From Hyphomicrobium sp. CS1BSMeth3 (lineage in GTDB: Bacteria; Pseudomonadota; Alphaproteobacteria; Rhizobiales; Hyphomicrobiaceae): DNA of 64,000 bases. A program made the translations under genes and the position numbers. The stretch covers positions 62,001-126,000 of the forward strand of contig NZ_FPEI01000002.1 of the NCBI RefSeq assembly GCF_900117415.1, read 5' to 3'. This document shows, piece after piece, positions 25,285 through 34,985 of the stretch. Positions within the stretch are counted from its first letter, which is position 1. The number at the start of each line of letters is the position of its first letter. Below the pieces are notes generated by a model, which saw only the letters and a list, made by a program, of their open reading frames with translations, searched no databases and was not told where the DNA came from.

Positions 25285-27774
25285 TCAGTTGCTGGGCTGG
25301 TTCTCGGCGCCGACACCGCCGGCAACGTTCGAGTTCAGCGCGAACTGACCGAGGTGCTTGAACTCGAGCCGCAGCATGACGGCCTTGTCCGGCTCGATGC
25401 CGAGCGTCGGGTTCGCAATGAACGATTCCGTGTACGACGCCGTCAGCACGAAGCAATCGTCGGCGTAGCGAAGCTGGATCGTGTCCTGAAGCCGCTCGCG
25501 GGTGTCGATGTCGTAGCGAATGCCGCCGAGCAGCGTCCAACGATCGGTCAGGCGCAGGGCGCCGCCGAACTGGACTTCCTGCTCAGGCTTGTCGGTGGGC
25601 TGATCCGGGTTGAAGCGCATATAAGAGTACTGAACCTGCGCAGTGAGCGGACCGGCTGTGAATGAGGTGTACGTGTCGTTGCGGCGCAGCGACAGATCCT
25701 TGTCGTCGAAACGCGCCTGGGACACGAGACGGAAGCCATCAGCCGGCGCAAGGTAGGCGCCGAGGACATAGTCCGAACGCGTCGTCTCGAGACCACTCTT
25801 CGAATTGAAGATGAACGGGTCGGACGGACTCGGGGGCTGGCCTGGCGCAGGAAGCTGGCCTGGATTGTTGAAGGCGTTCACCCCGGCGACCTGATAGCTC
25901 TGGCCGAGGATGAAGCGCGCGTACGCACCACCGGTCGCCTGATAGGTATATTGCACACCGACGTTGGCGCGCGTGCCGGTCTCGACGCGATCCCATCCCG
26001 AGAACTTGTCGACGTCGAAGAGAAGCGTGTCGTCCCAGACAAGGCTCTTCGCGTCCTCATCCGGCAGGCGGCGCTGAGAGGCGACGGCTGTACGCGTCAC
26101 GACCTGGCCGATCGGCTCGACGATGTGGCTGCCAGCCCCAGTATGCTTCACGAAGGGATAGGCATAGGTGAGCGCGGCCGTACCCAAGGCGCGCGTCATG
26201 CTGCCGTCTTCCCACGTGTTGTTGTTCGGATCCCAGGCATTCTGGAACGAGGTCACGTCGCCCCGCGCGGAGACGTACGGCGTCCACACCTGTCCGAGTC
26301 CGTCGACGACTTTGCTCCGCCAGCGGCCATCGAAGGACGCGCGGTGCATATCCGTGGCGGCGGAGTTCGAACGCGTGAGGGACACGGCATTCATATTGAA
26401 GGCCAGCTCGCCACCCGCCACCGGCCGATCGACGACGTAGTTGTAGTCGATCACGGGCAGCACGCGACTCGCAGCATCGGCACCGCCGTCGACCAGCAGA
26501 CTGCCGAAGTGATAGAGCGTCGCGGCGAAGTAATTGCGCTCGCTCATACCCTGCAAATAGACCGTATTGATGCGGTCGGTCTGCAGAAGACTGTCGAGCT
26601 TGTAGAAGCGGCGGAAGGCGTCGTCACTCTCGACCGTGACATCCCAGCCGAAGCGCCACCACGTCGAGAGAGAGAACAGACCGCGCGTCTGCACGCTGCC
26701 GCGCCAGCCGTCGAGCTTCGGATCCGGCGTGCCAGGGAGCGTGTTCACGTCCTGATCGATACCCGCGACCTTGATATTGTACGTGCCGCGGATGTCGCCC
26801 CAGTTCACCCTATGCCGCCACTCACCCTGCCAGAGCATGCCCTGGCGCGAGGTGTACATGGGGTTGAACGTGAAGTCGTAGTTCGGCGCGAGCGCGAAAT
26901 AGTAGGGAACGCTAAGCGTCGTGCCGAGGGTATTGGTGTGGCCATACTCCGGCGAGAGGAAGCCCGTGCGCCGCTTCACCGACGGATCGGCGTGCGAGAA
27001 CCACGGCATATAGAGAACCGGGACGCCGAAGAACTCGAACGCCGCATCCTGATAGGTGATCGTGCCGGCCTGCTGGTCGTGCGTGACGCGGGCGGCGCTG
27101 ATGCACCAGAGCGGCGGGCTGCTGCCGTCAGTCCGGCACGGTGTGAACCGGCCCTGCTCGAACTCGGTGACATTGCCCTCGCGACGTACGGCGCGGCGCG
27201 CCGTGATACGGGTGTCGTCACGTGCCGTCACGCTCAGCGCCTGGACGAAAGCCTCGCGGAAGTCATCCGTCGCGGTGAGCTTGTCCGCGCGCACGATGTT
27301 GCCGTTCGGCTCCTGCAGCTGCGCGTTACCTTCTGCGGTGAGCGTCTGCGCACCCTGGTCGTAGACGACGCGATCGGCTGTTAGAATGTAGTTGTTGAAC
27401 ACGATCTCGACGTTGCCGATCGCGATGACGCGATTGTTGGCCGTGTCATAGATGAGCTCATCGCCCTGCAGATAGAGGGGCGCTGCGCGATCCACCTTGG
27501 CGGGCGTCCCGCCGAAGATGCCGCCTTTGGACTTCTTGAACTGCTGCTTCTGCGAAGTCAGGTTGCGAACCGGATCGTCGATGCGAATTCCGGTGCCGCG
27601 CGTGAGCGGATCGGTGGCATCGCGCGCGGCACCCGGCGAAGGTGCAAGGAGCACGACCGCGGTTGCGCAAAGCCCGATCAGGGACAGTGCAGACAAGATC
27701 AGGCGCGCGCGCAGCCGAAACGGCTTGCGCGGAGCTCCCCCTCCCGCCTGAAACGCATGCCCCGTTACTTCCAC
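25285..27774 (-). CDS. lptD: LPS assembly outer membrane protein LptD
   Basis: An 829-residue outer-membrane translocon that inserts lipopolysaccharide in the outer leaflet. A signal anchor (LILSALSLIGLCATAVVLL, about residues 27-45) leads to the [11 protein letters not shown] OstA/jellyroll domain (residues ~90-230: DELIYDTANNRVIAIGNVEI, TLTAEGNAQLQEPNG) and then the large LptD C-terminal beta-barrel rich in alternating aromatic strands. It starts 1 bp after lptG ends and is the third gene of lptF-lptG-lptD. In many alphaproteobacteria surA, pdxA and rsmA follow; here the carboxylase gene does. Confidence 0.94.
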   Translation of the reverse strand: MEVTGHAFQAGGGAPRKPFRLRARLILSALSLIGLCATAVVLLAPSPGAARDATDPLTRGTGIRIDDPVRNLTSQKQQFKKSKGGIFGGTPAKVDRAAPLYLQGDELIYDTANNRVIAIGNVEIVFNNYILTADRVVYDQGAQTLTAEGNAQLQEPNGNIVRADKLTATDDFREAFVQALSVTARDDTRITARRAVRREGNVTEFEQGRFTPCRTDGSSPPLWCISAARVTHDQQAGTITYQDAAFEFFGVPVLYMPWFSHADPSVKRRTGFLSPEYGHTNTLGTTLSVPYYFALAPNYDFTFNPMYTSRQGMLWQGEWRHRVNWGDIRGTYNIKVAGIDQDVNTLPGTPDPKLDGWRGSVQTRGLFSLSTWWRFGWDVTVESDDAFRRFYKLDSLLQTDRINTVYLQGMSERNYFAATLYHFGSLLVDGGADAASRVLPVIDYNYVVDRPVAGGELAFNMNAVSLTRSNSAATDMHRASFDGRWRSKVVDGLGQVWTPYVSARGDVTSFQNAWDPNNNTWEDGSMTRALGTAALTYAYPFVKHTGAGSHIVEPIGQVVTRTAVASQRRLPDEDAKSLVWDDTLLFDVDKFSGWDRVETGTRANVGVQYTYQATGGAYARFILGQSYQVAGVNAFNNPGQLPAPGQPPSPSDPFIFNSKSGLETTRSDYVLGAYLAPADGFRLVSQARFDDKDLSLRRNDTYTSFTAGPLTAQVQYSYMRFNPDQPTDKPEQEVQFGGALRLTDRWTLLGGIRYDIDTRERLQDTIQLRYADDCFVLTASYTESFIANPTLGIEPDKAVMLRLEFKHLGQFALNSNVAGGVGAENQPSN

Positions 27775-27775
27775 C

Positions 27776-28876
27776 TCAGCCGTCCTCCTGGTGCAACAGC
27801 ACCGTCAACGACCCGCACAACGCCACGAGGACCGGGACCCATACCGCCATCATGGACGGCGTAAGTCCAGCCACCCCAACCTGCCGAGAAACTTCGGAGA
27901 AAAGGAGAAATCCTAAGCCCCCGATCGCCCCCATTCCCACCATAGTCTGTAAGCCACCTGAGCGGAATGACCGCAAAGACACAGACGCCGCCAAAAGGAC
28001 CATCACCGCCAGCAACATAGGCCGGCTCAGATGGAGATCATACTGGACTTGGAATCGGGCCGCAGAGAGGCCTGCACGCTCAGTTTCATTGATAATTCCA
28101 GGGAGTTGCCAAAATGACAACGAAATGGCCGAACCGAGTGCATCGCTGATACGGTCCGGCGTCAGATACGTGCTGACCGTGAACGTCTCGAACTGTTCCG
28201 GCTCGCGTCCCGGCCGGGCGACCTTCGCCTGCTCGAACTGCCAATAGCCGTCACGCAGGAGCGCCCTTACCCCTTCGACGCGCTCGATGAACCGCCCCTC
28301 GGCGTCGAACTGGAGCACCGTCGGGTTGTAGATCGTGAGCCCATCGCGGGACGCCGCGCTCGCACTCAGAACGGATGATCCGTCCACACTCTGCTGACGG
28401 AGCCAAGCGCCGCTCGCCCCTCCGCCGAACGCCGGCGTGGCCTCGCGGCCATATAGCTCCGCTAAGAGACGATCCGCCTCCGCCCTAGTGACCGCGGCGA
28501 GCGGATTGAAGGCCGCTGTCGCAAGCACGCCGAGCACGATCGCGACCAGAATCCCGGGGCCAATGAACTGCCAAGCCGACATCCCGGCCGCCCGCATCAC
28601 GGCGAGCTCCGAGCGCCGGTTGAGCTGGATCAGCGCCACGCCACTCCCGACCAGCACGCAGAACGGCAGCAGAACCTCGATGTAGCTCGCCAGCCGGAGC
28701 ACGACGATCAGCGCAACGGAGGCAACCGGAATACTGCCCGTACGGCCCGTCATGCGCAGGAGCTCGACGAGATCGATCATGATGATCAGCGAGGCGCAGA
28801 CCGCCAGCGTACCCATCATGGCAACCACGAAGCGGCCACCGACATAGCGACTGAGAGTTCCGAAGGCGCCACTCAT
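27776..28876 (-). CDS. lptG: LPS export ABC transporter permease LptG
   Basis: A 366-residue permease of the YjgP/YjgQ family that, with LptF and LptB, extracts LPS from the inner membrane. Three N-terminal transmembrane helices (FVVAMMGTLAVCASLIIMIDLVELL onwards) are followed by a [11 protein letters not shown] beta-jellyroll (about residues 130-265) and three C-terminal helices (MLLAVMVLLAASVSL, MVGMGAIGGLGFLLFSEV, SMMAVWVPVLVALCG). Its ATG overlaps the lptF stop (ATGA). The 3' third (27841-28140) is about 55% GC (166 of 300 bases), lower than the neighbouring DNA. Confidence 0.94.
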   Translation of the reverse strand: MSGAFGTLSRYVGGRFVVAMMGTLAVCASLIIMIDLVELLRMTGRTGSIPVASVALIVVLRLASYIEVLLPFCVLVGSGVALIQLNRRSELAVMRAAGMSAWQFIGPGILVAIVLGVLATAAFNPLAAVTRAEADRLLAELYGREATPAFGGGASGAWLRQQSVDGSSVLSASAASRDGLTIYNPTVLQFDAEGRFIERVEGVRALLRDGYWQFEQAKVARPGREPEQFETFTVSTYLTPDRISDALGSAISLSFWQLPGIINETERAGLSAARFQVQYDLHLSRPMLLAVMVLLAASVSLRSFRSGGLQTMVGMGAIGGLGFLLFSEVSRQVGVAGLTPSMMAVWVPVLVALCGSLTVLLHQEDG

Positions 28877-30105
28877 CGGCTGGGCACTCCCACGCCGTGG
28901 GCTCCCGATGTGGGCCGCCGCTGCGCCGCCGCGCGCCGGGCACGCCGGCGCTCGCCAAATCGATCGAACAGCTCGCCGATCGCTGCCGCCGCGCGGGCCA
29001 GAGGCGTATTCGTGCGGCGCGGGCGCATTCCGGCATGGGCGTGCGTCGCTGCCAGCAGGGCTGTGCCGAGAGGGATTGCGTAGACCAGCGGGATGGCCGT
29101 GGGAGTGACGCTGATGAGATTGGTCACGGTCAGACCGCCGACGCGGGCAGCCGTGGCCAGAACGAACGCGAGGATGAGCGCCTGCCCGCGTCCCTGGCGC
29201 GTCGTCCGCGCCTGGCCGAGCAGGGCGACGGCGATCATCACGAACGTGAGCGGATAGAGCGGGCTCGAGAAGCGCTCGTGCAGCTCCTCGACGATCAGGT
29301 TGCGGGCACGCGCCGTCGCGACATCCTGAGGCGCCGGGTTCAGCAGTTCGCTCAAGTAGCGCTCGCGTGGGCGCAGCCCCCGCTGCTCGGTCTTGGCCTC
29401 GAAGTGAGCAAGATCAACGCCGTAGCTCTCGAAGGCAATGATCTGAGTCGGCTCGCCCGGTGCCGCCCGGCGCAGGATGTGACCGGTCTGCATGAGCATG
29501 AAGGTCTCGCCGCTCTGCTTCACGATTCGTGCGCGCTCGGCGAGGAAGGTCGTCGTCTGCTTGCCATCGCGGGCATCGTGGAGCACGAGGCCGAGGAGCT
29601 CACCCGAGTGCGCACGGTCGCGCACGTGGAAAGTGAGCCCGCGTTCCGGGCTCGTGAAGCGGCCCGGCTGGATGACCTGCGTGATGAGGTCCGTGCGGAC
29701 CGCGATGATGGCATCACGCAGCTCGCGGCTCGCCCAGGGCATCACGACAAAGTTGAACAGCAGGACGACGAGGCTCACCAGCACGGCCAGCAAGAGCAGC
29801 GGCCGCGCTGGCGCCCATACCCTGGCACCGGCCGCCGTCATCACGATCAGCTCGCTGTCGGCGCTCAGTCGATTGAGAAGCTGAATGGACGCAATGAGCA
29901 GCGCCACCGGCGCAATGACCGCCATCAGGCTCGGCAGGCCGAGCAGCGTGATCTTCAGGAAGGCGAATGCGTCCTGGCCCTGTGCGGTGACGAGGTTGAG
30001 CTGGCGGAGCGCCAGCGCGATCCACACGAGGGAGGTCAGGGAGATGACGATCATGACCGTCGTCGTCGCTGCCTGACGGAAAATGTAGCGTGAGAGCGTG
30101 CTCAT
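28873..30105 (-). CDS. lptF: LPS export ABC transporter permease LptF
   Basis: A 410-residue YjgP/YjgQ family permease and first gene of the lptF-lptG-lptD run. It begins MSTLSRYIFRQAATTTVMIV, with further helices LLGLPSLMAVIAPVALLIASI and LLLLAVLVSLVVLLFNFVVM, then a [11 protein letters not shown] domain (RFTSPERGLTFHVRDR, GHILRRAAPGEP) and C-terminal helices. A basic, Ala/Arg-rich tail of ~50 residues is longer than usual. Overlap with lptG is 4 bp. The upstream gap 30106-30278 must hold its promoter, but no clear hexamers stand out. Confidence 0.94.
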   Translation of the reverse strand: MSTLSRYIFRQAATTTVMIVISLTSLVWIALALRQLNLVTAQGQDAFAFLKITLLGLPSLMAVIAPVALLIASIQLLNRLSADSELIVMTAAGARVWAPARPLLLLAVLVSLVVLLFNFVVMPWASRELRDAIIAVRTDLITQVIQPGRFTSPERGLTFHVRDRAHSGELLGLVLHDARDGKQTTTFLAERARIVKQSGETFMLMQTGHILRRAAPGEPTQIIAFESYGVDLAHFEAKTEQRGLRPRERYLSELLNPAPQDVATARARNLIVEELHERFSSPLYPLTFVMIAVALLGQARTTRQGRGQALILAFVLATAARVGGLTVTNLISVTPTAIPLVYAIPLGTALLAATHAHAGMRPRRTNTPLARAAAAIGELFDRFGERRRARRAAAQRRPTSGAHGVGVPSR

Positions 30106-30278
30106 GCCTGATCCGTCACGGCACCCGGCGTTCGGCCCGACCGAAACCCGGCACGTGCACTCTTTCCCCCCTTCATGCGCTGCGGCCCCCCGGCGTCACA
30201 TTCATGAATCACCGGCCACGCTCGAGGATGGTTGCGCGAGCAAGGTGGCGGAAATTCGGCTCTCCACAGCCTGCGATT

Positions 30279-31031
30279 TCACGGGCGCCGCCCCAGGAAC
30301 GCGAGCACCCCGTCCTTGTAGATTCGGTCGCCGACCGCCTTCATGTGGTCGCGGCCCTCGATCACCAGCGCCTCGGCCCCCGGGATGATGGCGGCAAGCT
30401 CCTCCGCCGAGCCGCCGATCACATCCTCGCTGCCGACGGCGACCAGCACGGGGCAGGTCAGCGTCGCCAGCGCCTCCGGGCGGATCGGATCGCGCGCGCC
30501 GCGGATGCAGGCGGCCAAGGCCTTGAGATCGCTACGCGTTTGCTCAGCGAAGGCGCGAAAGGTGCGAGCCGTCTGGCTCGTCACGTCGTCGATCGTCGGC
30601 GCCTCGAGCGCGTGCGCAATCGGACCGGTCCCCGCCATCGGACGCACCATATTGACGCCGAGGCCGCCGAAGATGGCCGAGCGGACGCGATCCGGGTGCG
30701 CCATGGCGAGGAAGGCCGTGATCCGCGCGCCCATGGAGTAGCCCATGACGTCGGCGCGGGCGATGCCGAGGTGATCGAGGAGCGCGCGGGCATCCTCGGC
30801 CATGGCCGGCGCGGTATAGGCTGCCGGATCATAGAGTTTCGCGCTCTGGCCGTGCCCGCGGTTATCGATTGCGATCACCCGGCGACCATCGGCCTTGAGC
30901 GTCCTGACCCAGCCGGTATCCACCCAGTTGACGGTCCGGTTGGAGGCAAAGCCGTGGATCAGCAGGATCGGGTCGCCTGTTCCCTCATCGAGGTAGGCGA
31001 TCTCGATTCCGTCGTGGATGAACGTCGCCAT
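30279..31031 (-). CDS. Alpha/beta hydrolase
   Basis: A 250-residue alpha/beta-hydrolase-fold enzyme. ILLIHGFASNRTVNW is the oxyanion loop, DVMGYSMGARI carries the nucleophile Ser99 in G-x-S-x-G, CPVLVAVGSEDVI the Asp region, and IEGRDHMKAV the catalytic His. Length and motif spacing are close to haloperoxidase/esterase or carboxyesterase-like lipases of the same size. The substrate is unknown. It is divergent from the zinc-finger gene, with 145 bp between starts. Confidence 0.9.
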   Translation of the reverse strand: MATFIHDGIEIAYLDEGTGDPILLIHGFASNRTVNWVDTGWVRTLKADGRRVIAIDNRGHGQSAKLYDPAAYTAPAMAEDARALLDHLGIARADVMGYSMGARITAFLAMAHPDRVRSAIFGGLGVNMVRPMAGTGPIAHALEAPTIDDVTSQTARTFRAFAEQTRSDLKALAACIRGARDPIRPEALATLTCPVLVAVGSEDVIGGSAEELAAIIPGAEALVIEGRDHMKAVGDRIYKDGVLAFLGRRP

Positions 31032-31176
31032 GGGCCTCCTTTACCTCGCGGGCGCCGCCTGCGCTTCCGGCTCCCCTACCATTTCGGGAGGCAAGCCGCT
31101 ATGGTGCGCCCCGCTTCATCCGCAGGCACGATCCGCTAGCGTACAGCGCGGCGCGCCAAAGCTCAGGGAACTTCCG

Positions 31177-31428
31177 ATGGCCGCGAGCGTCGTGCCGCAT
31201 TTCGCCAATGACCTCGGCGTCGAGAAAATCTACATCGGCGCCAAGGAACTTCAGTGCATGGGCGCACGCGCGCCCTACGATCATCCCCATGTTTATCTCG
31301 ACATGGGTGCCGACAGCCAGATCCTGTGCCCCTACTGCTCGACACTCTATGTCTACGATCCGCGGCTCGGCGCCGGCGAATCGGAGCCGAAGGGCTGCCT
31401 GGTCGTGGCGGAGGCCGAAGGGGTCTGA
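31177..31428 (+). CDS. Zinc-finger (zf-CHCC) domain protein
   Basis: An 83-residue protein with the CHCC zinc-binding pattern of the zf-CHCC family: ELQCMGA, DHPHVYLDMG and ILCPYCSTLYVYD supply Cys, His, Cys, Cys. This family is related to the complex I accessory subunit NDUFS6, and in alphaproteobacteria is often annotated simply as a zinc-finger protein. AGGGAA at 31165-31170 precedes ATG 31177. The frame extends upstream to 31018, but only the part from 31177 is family-like. It is followed after 9 bp by a flavin monooxygenase gene, so both may share a transcript. Confidence 0.88.
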   Translation: MAASVVPHFANDLGVEKIYIGAKELQCMGARAPYDHPHVYLDMGADSQILCPYCSTLYVYDPRLGAGESEPKGCLVVAEAEGV

Positions 31429-31437
31429 GCCCCCAGC

Positions 31438-32619
31438 ATGGCACACACTGAGCCCGTCCTGATTGCCGGCGGCGGCATCGCCGGGCTCGCAACGTCATTG
31501 GCGCTCGCGCAGCACGGCATCTCCTCGCGCATTTTCGAGCAGCGTGAGATCTTCTCCGAGGCCGGAGCCGGCATCCAGATCGGCCCCAATGGCGTCCGTG
31601 CGCTCAGCGCGCTCGGCGTCGCGCCGCTTCTCGCCCGGCACGTGAGCGTACCCGAGGAAATCGTCGTTCATCAGGGCGCGAACGGCCGCATTCTCACGCG
31701 GATGCCGCTCGGGGGCTGGATTGCCGATCGCCACGGGGCTCCCTATTGGGTCGTCCATCGCCGCGACCTGCAGACCGCTCTGCTCGAGCGCGTGCGCGCG
31801 ACGCCAGGCATTGCGGTCGAGACGGGCTTTGCCATCGCGGAGGCAGCCGACCATGGCGATCATGTGAGCGTTCGCAGCTCCACAGGCACGACGGTCCGCG
31901 GTCCCGTGCTTGTCGGCGCCGATGGCATCCGCTCACGCATCCGAACGGCCGTGGCTCCCGGCACGCAGCTCCGCTTTTCCGGCAAGGCGGCTTCGCGCGC
32001 GCTTCTTTCTCCTGATGCTGCCGCCAGTCTTGGCGATGCCGCGAGCATGGGCGTGTGGCTCGCGCCCGGCGCCCATGTGGTGCACTACCCCATCGCGGCC
32101 GGCGCGCAGATTGCCGTCGTCGCCATCGTGCCCGATGACCGCATGACCGACGACTGGGCCGCCCCGAACGACTGGAGCGCGCTCGCCCCCCACCTCGCAA
32201 GCTTCGCGCCCGAGCTGCGCCAGGTCCTCGCTAGCGCGCCCGAATGGCGCCGCTGGGCCCTCTTCGAGACCGCGCCGCTCGCGAATCTTGCAAATGGCCG
32301 TATCGCACTTGCGGGCGACGCAGCTCATCCCGTGTTTCCGTTCCTCGCACAGGGCGGCGTGATGGCTCTCGAGGATGCCCTTGTGCTCGCCAGTGCCCTG
32401 GCCAACCAGCCTGAAGATCCCGCAGGCGCGCTGAAGGCCTACGAGGCCGCGCGACGGCCCCGCGTCAATGCGATCGTTGCAACTTCGCGGCAGAACGGCC
32501 GTATCTTCCACCTTTCCGGTCCGGCTGCGTTTGCGCGCAATCTGGCGATGGCCACAGTGCCCGCCGCGCGCCTCATGGCCCGCTATGACTGGGTCTACGG
32601 CTGGCAGCCGCCGGCTTAA
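31438..32619 (+). CDS. FAD-dependent monooxygenase (salicylate/3-hydroxybenzoate hydroxylase type)
   Basis: A 393-residue group A flavoprotein monooxygenase. [17 protein letters not shown] is the FAD Rossmann motif, [11 protein letters not shown] the DG motif for NAD(P)H, and [18 protein letters not shown] the GD motif that binds the FAD ribityl chain. The [17 protein letters not shown] stretch is typical of salicylate-, 3-hydroxybenzoate- and related aromatic hydroxylases. No other aromatic degradation gene is adjacent, so the substrate is not fixed. It lies between the zf-CHCC and ppa genes on the same strand. Confidence 0.87.
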   Translation: MAHTEPVLIAGGGIAGLATSLALAQHGISSRIFEQREIFSEAGAGIQIGPNGVRALSALGVAPLLARHVSVPEEIVVHQGANGRILTRMPLGGWIADRHGAPYWVVHRRDLQTALLERVRATPGIAVETGFAIAEAADHGDHVSVRSSTGTTVRGPVLVGADGIRSRIRTAVAPGTQLRFSGKAASRALLSPDAAASLGDAASMGVWLAPGAHVVHYPIAAGAQIAVVAIVPDDRMTDDWAAPNDWSALAPHLASFAPELRQVLASAPEWRRWALFETAPLANLANGRIALAGDAAHPVFPFLAQGGVMALEDALVLASALANQPEDPAGALKAYEAARRPRVNAIVATSRQNGRIFHLSGPAAFARNLAMATVPAARLMARYDWVYGWQPPA

Positions 32620-32638
32620 TCGAAGGAGATTGATTGTC

Positions 32639-33169
32639 ATGCGCCTCGATGCCGTGCCGACAGGCAAGAACCCACCCGAGGACATCAACGTCATTATCGA
32701 GGTGCCGGTCGGCGGCGAGCCGATCAAATATGAGATGGACAAGGCCTCGGGCACGCTGTTCGTCGATCGCTTCCTCTACACGCCCATGCGCTATCCCGGG
32801 AACTACGGCTTCGTCCCGCATACGCTTTCGGCCGATGGCGATCCGATCGACGTGCTCGTCTGCAATACGCGCGCGATCGTCCCCGGTGCGGTCATCAACT
32901 GCCGGCCGGTCGGTGTGCTCGTCATGGAGGACGATGGCGGCGGCGACGAGAAGGTGATCGCGGTCCCGTCCGCCAAGCTGACGCGCCGCTATGAGCGCGT
33001 GCGCAACTACACCGATCTCCCCGACATCACCCTCCAGCAGATCCAGCACTTCTTCGAGCACTACAAGGATCTGGAACCCGGCAAATGGGTGAAGATCCAC
33101 CACTGGGGCGACGCCGACGAGGCCAAGCGCCTGATCAGCGAGGCCATGGAACGGGCGCGCGGCGAATAA
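32639..33169 (+). CDS. ppa: Inorganic diphosphatase
   Basis: A 176-residue family I soluble pyrophosphatase that hydrolyses PPi and drives biosynthetic reactions. [23 protein letters not shown] includes the substrate-binding Arg/Tyr residues, and [11 protein letters not shown] is the metal-binding D-x-D-x-x-D-x-like motif; [10 protein letters not shown] closes the active site. ATG 32639 has AAGGAGAT at 32623-32630. The gene is 19 bp after the flavin monooxygenase stop on the same strand. Confidence 0.96.
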   Translation: MRLDAVPTGKNPPEDINVIIEVPVGGEPIKYEMDKASGTLFVDRFLYTPMRYPGNYGFVPHTLSADGDPIDVLVCNTRAIVPGAVINCRPVGVLVMEDDGGGDEKVIAVPSAKLTRRYERVRNYTDLPDITLQQIQHFFEHYKDLEPGKWVKIHHWGDADEAKRLISEAMERARGE

Positions 33170-33195
33170 ACCAGCCGCCGCGCGCTTCACACTGG

Positions 33196-34794
33196 CTACT
33201 TGTCGAGCCAGACGTTCTCGAAGCGCCAGTTGTTGTAGATCGAGTTCTGGTGCAGCACGTGGCCCTTCACGTGCGGGTGCCAGCAGGTGCCGGCGAAGCC
33301 GTGATAGATGATCGGGCGCGCCTGGTCGTCGATCAGGATCTTCTCGATCTGCCAGACGAGCTGCTTGCGCTTGGCAACATCGATCTCACGCGACTGCGCG
33401 TCGATCAGGCGATCGACCTCCTTGTTGCAGTACTTCGTGTAGTTGCGCTCCGAGCCGCACGAGTAGCTTTCCACCATGGTCACATCCGGCTCGTCGACAC
33501 CCGAGCCGGTGAGGTTCAGCACCACGGCGTAGTCCCCGCGCGTCACGCGGCCGTAGTAGAGCGTCGACTCGATGATCTCCAGCTCGGCGTCGAAGTAGAT
33601 CCGGTTGAGCTGATCGACCAGCAGCACCGCCGGGTCCTTGAAGGCCTGGAAGTCGCGCGTGCCGACCTTGATCTTGAGCTTGTTGCTCGGGCCATAGCCG
33701 AGCTCCTGCATGATCTTGCGCGCCTTCTCGCGGCGTTCGGCGGGCGTGCCGGCATACTCGGCGAACTGTTCGAGCATAGCTTTCGGCATACCCCAGTTGC
33801 CTTCGGGCTCGGCCATCATGGCACCCGAGATGCTGGCCTTGCCCGCCGTCACGATCTTGACCATGGCATCGCGATCGAGCGCCAGCGTCATGGCCTCGCG
33901 CAGCTTCGGATTGTCGAAGGGCGGCTTCTCGCGATTGACGAGCAGATTCGTGCTGACGCCCGAGGGCACCAGCTCACAGGTTGCCTGCGGCGAGCGGGCT
34001 TTCACATCGCCGACCAGCGGCGCCGTCACGTCGGCGACGAACGTGATGTCGAACTCATTGGCGGAGAAGGCGAGGAGGCGCGTCGAGCGGTTGCCGATGA
34101 TGCGGACCTCGATGCCATCGACGTAGGGCCGGCCTTCCCGCCAGTAGTCCTTGTTGCGCTCCATGCGGATCACGTTGTTCGCCTCGAAGGAAACGAACTT
34201 GAAAGGGCCCGTGCCGACCGGCTTCGTGCGCATGTCGCGCGTCGGCACGTGGCACGAGTAGACCGGAGACATGTTGGAGGCGAGCAGGCTCAGGAACGAC
34301 GCCTGGGGGCGCTCGAGCACGAAGGTGAACTCGTGATCGCCCTTGATCTCGATCTCCTTGATGTTCGTCCACCAGAGCTTGCGCGGATTCTTGCGGAACG
34401 CGTCCGGGTCCTTGCCGAGAATACGGTCCCAGGTGCACTTGACGTCCGCCGAGGTGAACGGCTTGCCATCATGCCACTTCACGCCCTGGCGCAGCTTCAT
34501 GGTGAGGCGCGTGTTGGCCGCGTCCCAGGCCCAGCTCTCCGCCAGCTCGGGGCGAATGACCTCGGGTTTGTTGATCGGCTCGGCCTGGTCGAAAATGACG
34601 AGGTTGTTGAAGATCGGCGCGAAGGCAAAGGCCGTCGCGATCGTCGCCTCCTCGATGATCGAGGCACTCGGCGGGTTCGAGCTGTTGTACGTTCTCAGGA
34701 TGCCGCCGGACTTCTGAGCAAAGGCGGCAGATGGCGCAAGCGCGCACGCTGCAATGACAAAAGCAGCAGCACCGCGGGTCACGCGGTTGGTCAT
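33196..34794 (-). CDS. ABC transporter substrate-binding protein, family 5 (DppA/OppA type), copy 1
   Basis: A 532-residue [11 protein letters not shown] solute-binding protein. A signal peptide (AAFVIAACALAPSAAFAQ) is followed by the family-5 pattern: ILRTYNSSNPPS, LAESWAWDAANTRLTMKLRQGVKWHDG, LREAMTLALDRDAMVKIV, and a C-terminus ending NNWRFENVWLDK. The ligand is likely a peptide, opine or nickel-like compound but cannot be fixed. A close paralogue lies 191 bp upstream (34986-36587). No permease or ATPase gene is next to either, so this is an orphan binding protein. Confidence 0.9.
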   Translation of the reverse strand: MTNRVTRGAAAFVIAACALAPSAAFAQKSGGILRTYNSSNPPSASIIEEATIATAFAFAPIFNNLVIFDQAEPINKPEVIRPELAESWAWDAANTRLTMKLRQGVKWHDGKPFTSADVKCTWDRILGKDPDAFRKNPRKLWWTNIKEIEIKGDHEFTFVLERPQASFLSLLASNMSPVYSCHVPTRDMRTKPVGTGPFKFVSFEANNVIRMERNKDYWREGRPYVDGIEVRIIGNRSTRLLAFSANEFDITFVADVTAPLVGDVKARSPQATCELVPSGVSTNLLVNREKPPFDNPKLREAMTLALDRDAMVKIVTAGKASISGAMMAEPEGNWGMPKAMLEQFAEYAGTPAERREKARKIMQELGYGPSNKLKIKVGTRDFQAFKDPAVLLVDQLNRIYFDAELEIIESTLYYGRVTRGDYAVVLNLTGSGVDEPDVTMVESYSCGSERNYTKYCNKEVDRLIDAQSREIDVAKRKQLVWQIEKILIDDQARPIIYHGFAGTCWHPHVKGHVLHQNSIYNNWRFENVWLDK

Positions 34795-34927
34795 CGTATC
34801 CTCCCGGATGTAGTTCTTGTTCTATCCGCGCCCGTTCGTTGACGGGCACAGGGGCAGTGTTTCATCCAATGCGCGACACATCAAGGCGAATGCACTGCAG
34901 CAGGTCCTCAGAGGCCTGAGAAAGCAT

Positions 34928-34959
34928 GAGGGCGGCAGGTGCCTGGCACCGCCGCCCTC
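34928..34959 (-). terminator. Hairpin between tandem binding-protein genes
   Basis: GAGGGCGGC (34928-34936) pairs with GCCGCCCTC (34951-34959) around a 14-base loop, in the gap downstream of the copy 2 gene and upstream of the copy 1 gene. On the minus strand only ATGCTTTCTC follows, so termination strength is uncertain. Confidence 0.6.
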
Positions 34960-34985
34960 ACGTCATCGACGATCAGGAACGTGGC

